A stretch of 64,000 nt of DNA, taken from contig NZ_JAKFFT010000004.1 in assembly GCF_021502655.1 (NCBI RefSeq), positions 744,001 to 808,000 of the forward strand, in the 5' to 3' direction. This DNA comes from Dyadobacter sp. CY347 (GTDB lineage: Bacteria > Bacteroidota > Bacteroidia > Cytophagales > Spirosomataceae). The position numbers were made by a program, and so were the translations under genes. The notes beneath the pieces are model-generated. The model was given only the letters and a program-made list of their open reading frames with translations, ran no database searches and had not been told where the DNA came from. Shown in pieces: positions 61,521 through 64,000 of this stretch (its first letter is position 1; each line of letters begins with the position of its first letter).

Positions 61521-64000
61521 ATGAAGAATCCAACAGCTACTTACCGTTTACAATTTCATAAAGATTTTTCCTTTTCAGACTTCGAGAACCAGATTTCGTA
61601 TTTGCAGAAACTGGGCGTCCGGACCATCTACGCTTCTCCTATTTTAGCCGCCACGAAGGGCAGTACGCACGGTTACGACGGCATCAGCCCAGAGATTATC
61701 AACCCGGAAATCGGGACTTTGGAGCAGTTGAAAAAAATTAGTGAGACGTTGAAGCAACTCGATATAGACTGGTTGCAGGACATTGTTCCCAATCACATGG
61801 CATTCCATTCCGAAAACGAATGGTTGATGGACGTGCTTGAAAAAGGGCAGCAGTCAGAGTATGCTTCATTTTTTGACATTGCATGGAACAGCAAGCTCTT
61901 TCAGGGCAAATTAATGGTTCCTTTTCTGGGCGCTGCGCTGGACGAGGTTATTGATAATGAACAGCTAAAAGTTGAGTACGCAGGAAACAGGCTGGTGATC
62001 AATTACGAAGGGGCGACCTTTCCGTTGAACATTCGTTCTTACATGAACATTTTGGGCACTGACCAGGATAATGCTCCCGAAACGATCCATCAACTGGTCA
62101 CACAGCTCAACGAAATTCATGAAGCCGAAAGTGCAAAGGTGTTTTCGCAGCGTTGGAGTGAGTTTTTGCTTCAACTTTCTTCTCTAATGAAAAACGAGAA
62201 GATCAAAAGCTGGATCGATCAGGTTGTGGGCGCTATTAATAGTGATAAAGAAAAGCTTAACACGCTTGTAAAGGGACAGGAATATTTGCTTTGTTTCTGG
62301 CAGGAAACCGACTCGAAGATCAATTTCCGACGGTTTTTTACCGTGAATGGCCTCATCTGTCTAAATATGCAAAGTGATGCCGTTTTTGAAAAATATCATG
62401 AATTTATCAAGCAGCTCGTGGATGAAGGCATTTTCCAAGGCCTCCGCGTAGACCATATCGACGGTCTTTACGATCCTGCCGGTTATCTGGATAAGCTCCG
62501 TGAACTGGGGGGACAGGATACATATATCATTGTTGAAAAAATCCTTGAAAAAGATGAGTCGATGCCCACGCAATGGCCGATTCAGGGCACATCAGGTTAT
62601 GAGTTTCTGGCCGATGTCAATAATGTGCTGACCAATGCAAATGCCGAGCAGCTCTTTTCAAACTTTTATCATGAACTGACTGAAACCGACGACTCGATCA
62701 GGGAGCAACTTTTGGAGAAAAAATCAGGGATCCTGAATAACCATATGGGCGGGGAGCTGGATAATTTGTATCAGTTGTTTACAGATCTGGAACTGGTCGA
62801 TTTGCAGGAATTGGAATCTGTTGGAAAAGAAAAGGTCAAAGCGGCCATCGGCGAATTCCTGATCCATTGCCCCATTTATCGCTATTATGGAAAGGAAATG
62901 CCTTTGTCCCAAACGGAAACAGAGGCGGTGAGGGCTGTACTGGAAGAGGTTAAGGAACATCATCCCGATCTGAAAGACGCAGCTGACCTCCTGGATCAGG
63001 CCATTTTGCTTAAAACGGCTGATGGCGACGAAGCCTATAACGCGAAAGCGTTGGAATTTTATCAGCGTTGGATGCAATTTACAGGGCCGCTGATGGCCAA
63101 GGGTGGGGAGGACACATTAATGTATACATATAATCGCTTTGTAGGTCATAATGATGTTGGAGATTTTCCGGACCGCTTTGGCATGTCGGTTAAAGACTTT
63201 CATCATAAAATGCGAGTGCGTCAGAAGGAATGGCCGCTATCCATGAACACCACTTCCACACACGATACGAAAAGGGGTGAGGATGTGCGCGCAAGGCTTA
63301 ATGTACTTACCGATTTGCGCGAAGAATGGATCGCCAAAGTTAATGAATGGCGGAAGCTGAATGAGCCCCTGAAAAAGGCGGACGGCCCGACCGATAATGA
63401 TGAATATCTAATCTACCAGACATTAACAGGCGCTTATCCGATGCCGGGTGAAGATGCGAGCGACTTTGCAGAACGATTGGGCGATTACCTCAAAAAAGCG
63501 CTTCGCGAAGCAAAAACCGACACAACCTGGGCCGAACCGAATGAAGTGTATGAAAAAAGCACGGAGGAATTCGCGCTCAGCCTGCTCGATCCGCAGTCGC
63601 CATTCTTCCGGGATTTCCAGGAATACTTAAAAACCATTACAGATGCCGGAATTGTGAACTCACTGGCACAGGTGCTATTGAAATTTACTTGTCCGGGCAT
63701 TCCGGATGTTTACCAGGGAACTGAGCTTTGGGACCTTAGTCTTGTGGATCCCGACAACCGCAGGCCTTTTGACTATGAAATTCGTAAAACCTGGTTAAAG
63801 GAATTTGAGGATTACGATACAGAACGGCTGCTGGAAAAACTCTGGGAAACGAGGAATTCCGGGCAGATCAAACTTTGGCTCACGCACCAGCTTTATAACC
63901 TTAGAAAAACGAATCCTGTCCTTTTCTCGGAAGGTGAATATGTGCCACTTAAAATCCGTGGCGCATATAAAGAGCACATGCTGGCATTTGCCCGCAAACA
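61521..64000 (+). CDS. treY: malto-oligosyltrehalose synthase (partial, runs off the window)
   Basis: Converts the reducing end of a malto-oligosaccharide to a trehalosyl end by transglycosylation. The frame opens at ATG 61521 (MKNPTATYRLQFHKDFSFSD) and stays open for 826 codons to the window edge. GH13 subfamily 26 signatures are YRLQF, GVRTIYASPILAA, STHGYDG, LQDIVPNHMAFH, LRVDHIDGLYDP with the nucleophile Asp near 311, IIVEKILEKDE and TSTHDTKRGEDVR near 580, then PGIPDVYQGTE near the end. About 30-100 residues are probably missing at the C-terminus. TreZ, which releases trehalose, would be expected beyond the edge. Confidence 0.95.
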   Translation, partial: MKNPTATYRLQFHKDFSFSDFENQISYLQKLGVRTIYASPILAATKGSTHGYDGISPEIINPEIGTLEQLKKISETLKQLDIDWLQDIVPNHMAFHSENEWLMDVLEKGQQSEYASFFDIAWNSKLFQGKLMVPFLGAALDEVIDNEQLKVEYAGNRLVINYEGATFPLNIRSYMNILGTDQDNAPETIHQLVTQLNEIHEAESAKVFSQRWSEFLLQLSSLMKNEKIKSWIDQVVGAINSDKEKLNTLVKGQEYLLCFWQETDSKINFRRFFTVNGLICLNMQSDAVFEKYHEFIKQLVDEGIFQGLRVDHIDGLYDPAGYLDKLRELGGQDTYIIVEKILEKDESMPTQWPIQGTSGYEFLADVNNVLTNANAEQLFSNFYHELTETDDSIREQLLEKKSGILNNHMGGELDNLYQLFTDLELVDLQELESVGKEKVKAAIGEFLIHCPIYRYYGKEMPLSQTETEAVRAVLEEVKEHHPDLKDAADLLDQAILLKTADGDEAYNAKALEFYQRWMQFTGPLMAKGGEDTLMYTYNRFVGHNDVGDFPDRFGMSVKDFHHKMRVRQKEWPLSMNTTSTHDTKRGEDVRARLNVLTDLREEWIAKVNEWRKLNEPLKKADGPTDNDEYLIYQTLTGAYPMPGEDASDFAERLGDYLKKALREAKTDTTWAEPNEVYEKSTEEFALSLLDPQSPFFRDFQEYLKTITDAGIVNSLAQVLLKFTCPGIPDVYQGTELWDLSLVDPDNRRPFDYEIRKTWLKEFEDYDTERLLEKLWETRNSGQIKLWLTHQLYNLRKTNPVLFSEGEYVPLKIRGAYKEHMLAFARK

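Overview
The window looks like chromosome from a free-living Bacteroidota bacterium of the Cytophagales, most like Dyadobacter or a relative in Spirosomataceae. The genus is an inference from gene content: a SusC/SusD pair, a type IX secretion cargo with a gliding-type C-terminal domain, many signal-peptidase-II lipoproteins, promoters of the TTTG / TAnnTTTG kind, and a large carbohydrate repertoire. I see no rRNA, tRNA, CRISPR array or prophage.

Layout. 0.1-4.8 kb: an acyl-ACP desaturase, a secreted LamG/PKD-type protein and an S41 protease. 4.9-14.9 kb: a complete eight-gene minus-strand operon for myo-inositol catabolism (iolB-iolC-iolA-iolG-symporter-iolJ-like-iolD-iolE), with a divergent LacI-family regulator at 15.05 kb. 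16-19.6 kb: a DUF3857/transglutaminase membrane protein and a small toxin-antitoxin locus with a HigA-like remnant. 19.6-24.4 kb: a SusD/SusC pair without glycosidases; its upstream region carries two exact copies of the 16-bp operator found once between iolB and lacI, so it probably belongs to the inositol regulon. 24.8-28.8 kb: a YbbA/YbbP-type ABC transporter divergent from a TesA-like esterase. 29.2-33.6 kb: esterase, FucP-type sugar permease, ROK kinase and an acyltransferase-like membrane protein.

33.7-34.7 kb holds a REP/RAYT locus: a 55-bp tandem array of GTAG-headed hairpins, two hairpins in the opposite orientation, and a Y1 (HUH) transposase-like gene. 34.7-49.7 kb: truncated haemoglobin, a GHL6-type glycosidase-like protein, an Omp85-barrel protein, an MFS carrier, a GMC oxidoreductase with its small subunit, a DUF1080 hydrolase, a GAF histidine kinase, a lipoprotein, a PVC-type cytochrome and a LysR regulator. 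50.5-51.7 kb: a HipA-like kinase overlapping a DUF3037 gene. 51.7-64 kb: a LytTR response regulator, then an operon glgE-treS/maltokinase-glgB-SDR, and divergently a single-domain response regulator and the start of treY, cut by the window edge.

How the genes work together: the inositol genes form a full route from myo-inositol to DHAP and acetyl-CoA, with an inner-membrane symporter in the operon and, by operator sharing, an outer-membrane SusCD importer. The glgE/treS-mak/glgB/treY block links trehalose, maltose-1-phosphate and branched alpha-glucan. The best candidates for less-described biology are the REP/RAYT locus, the HipA-like/DUF3037 pair and the inositol-linked SusCD.
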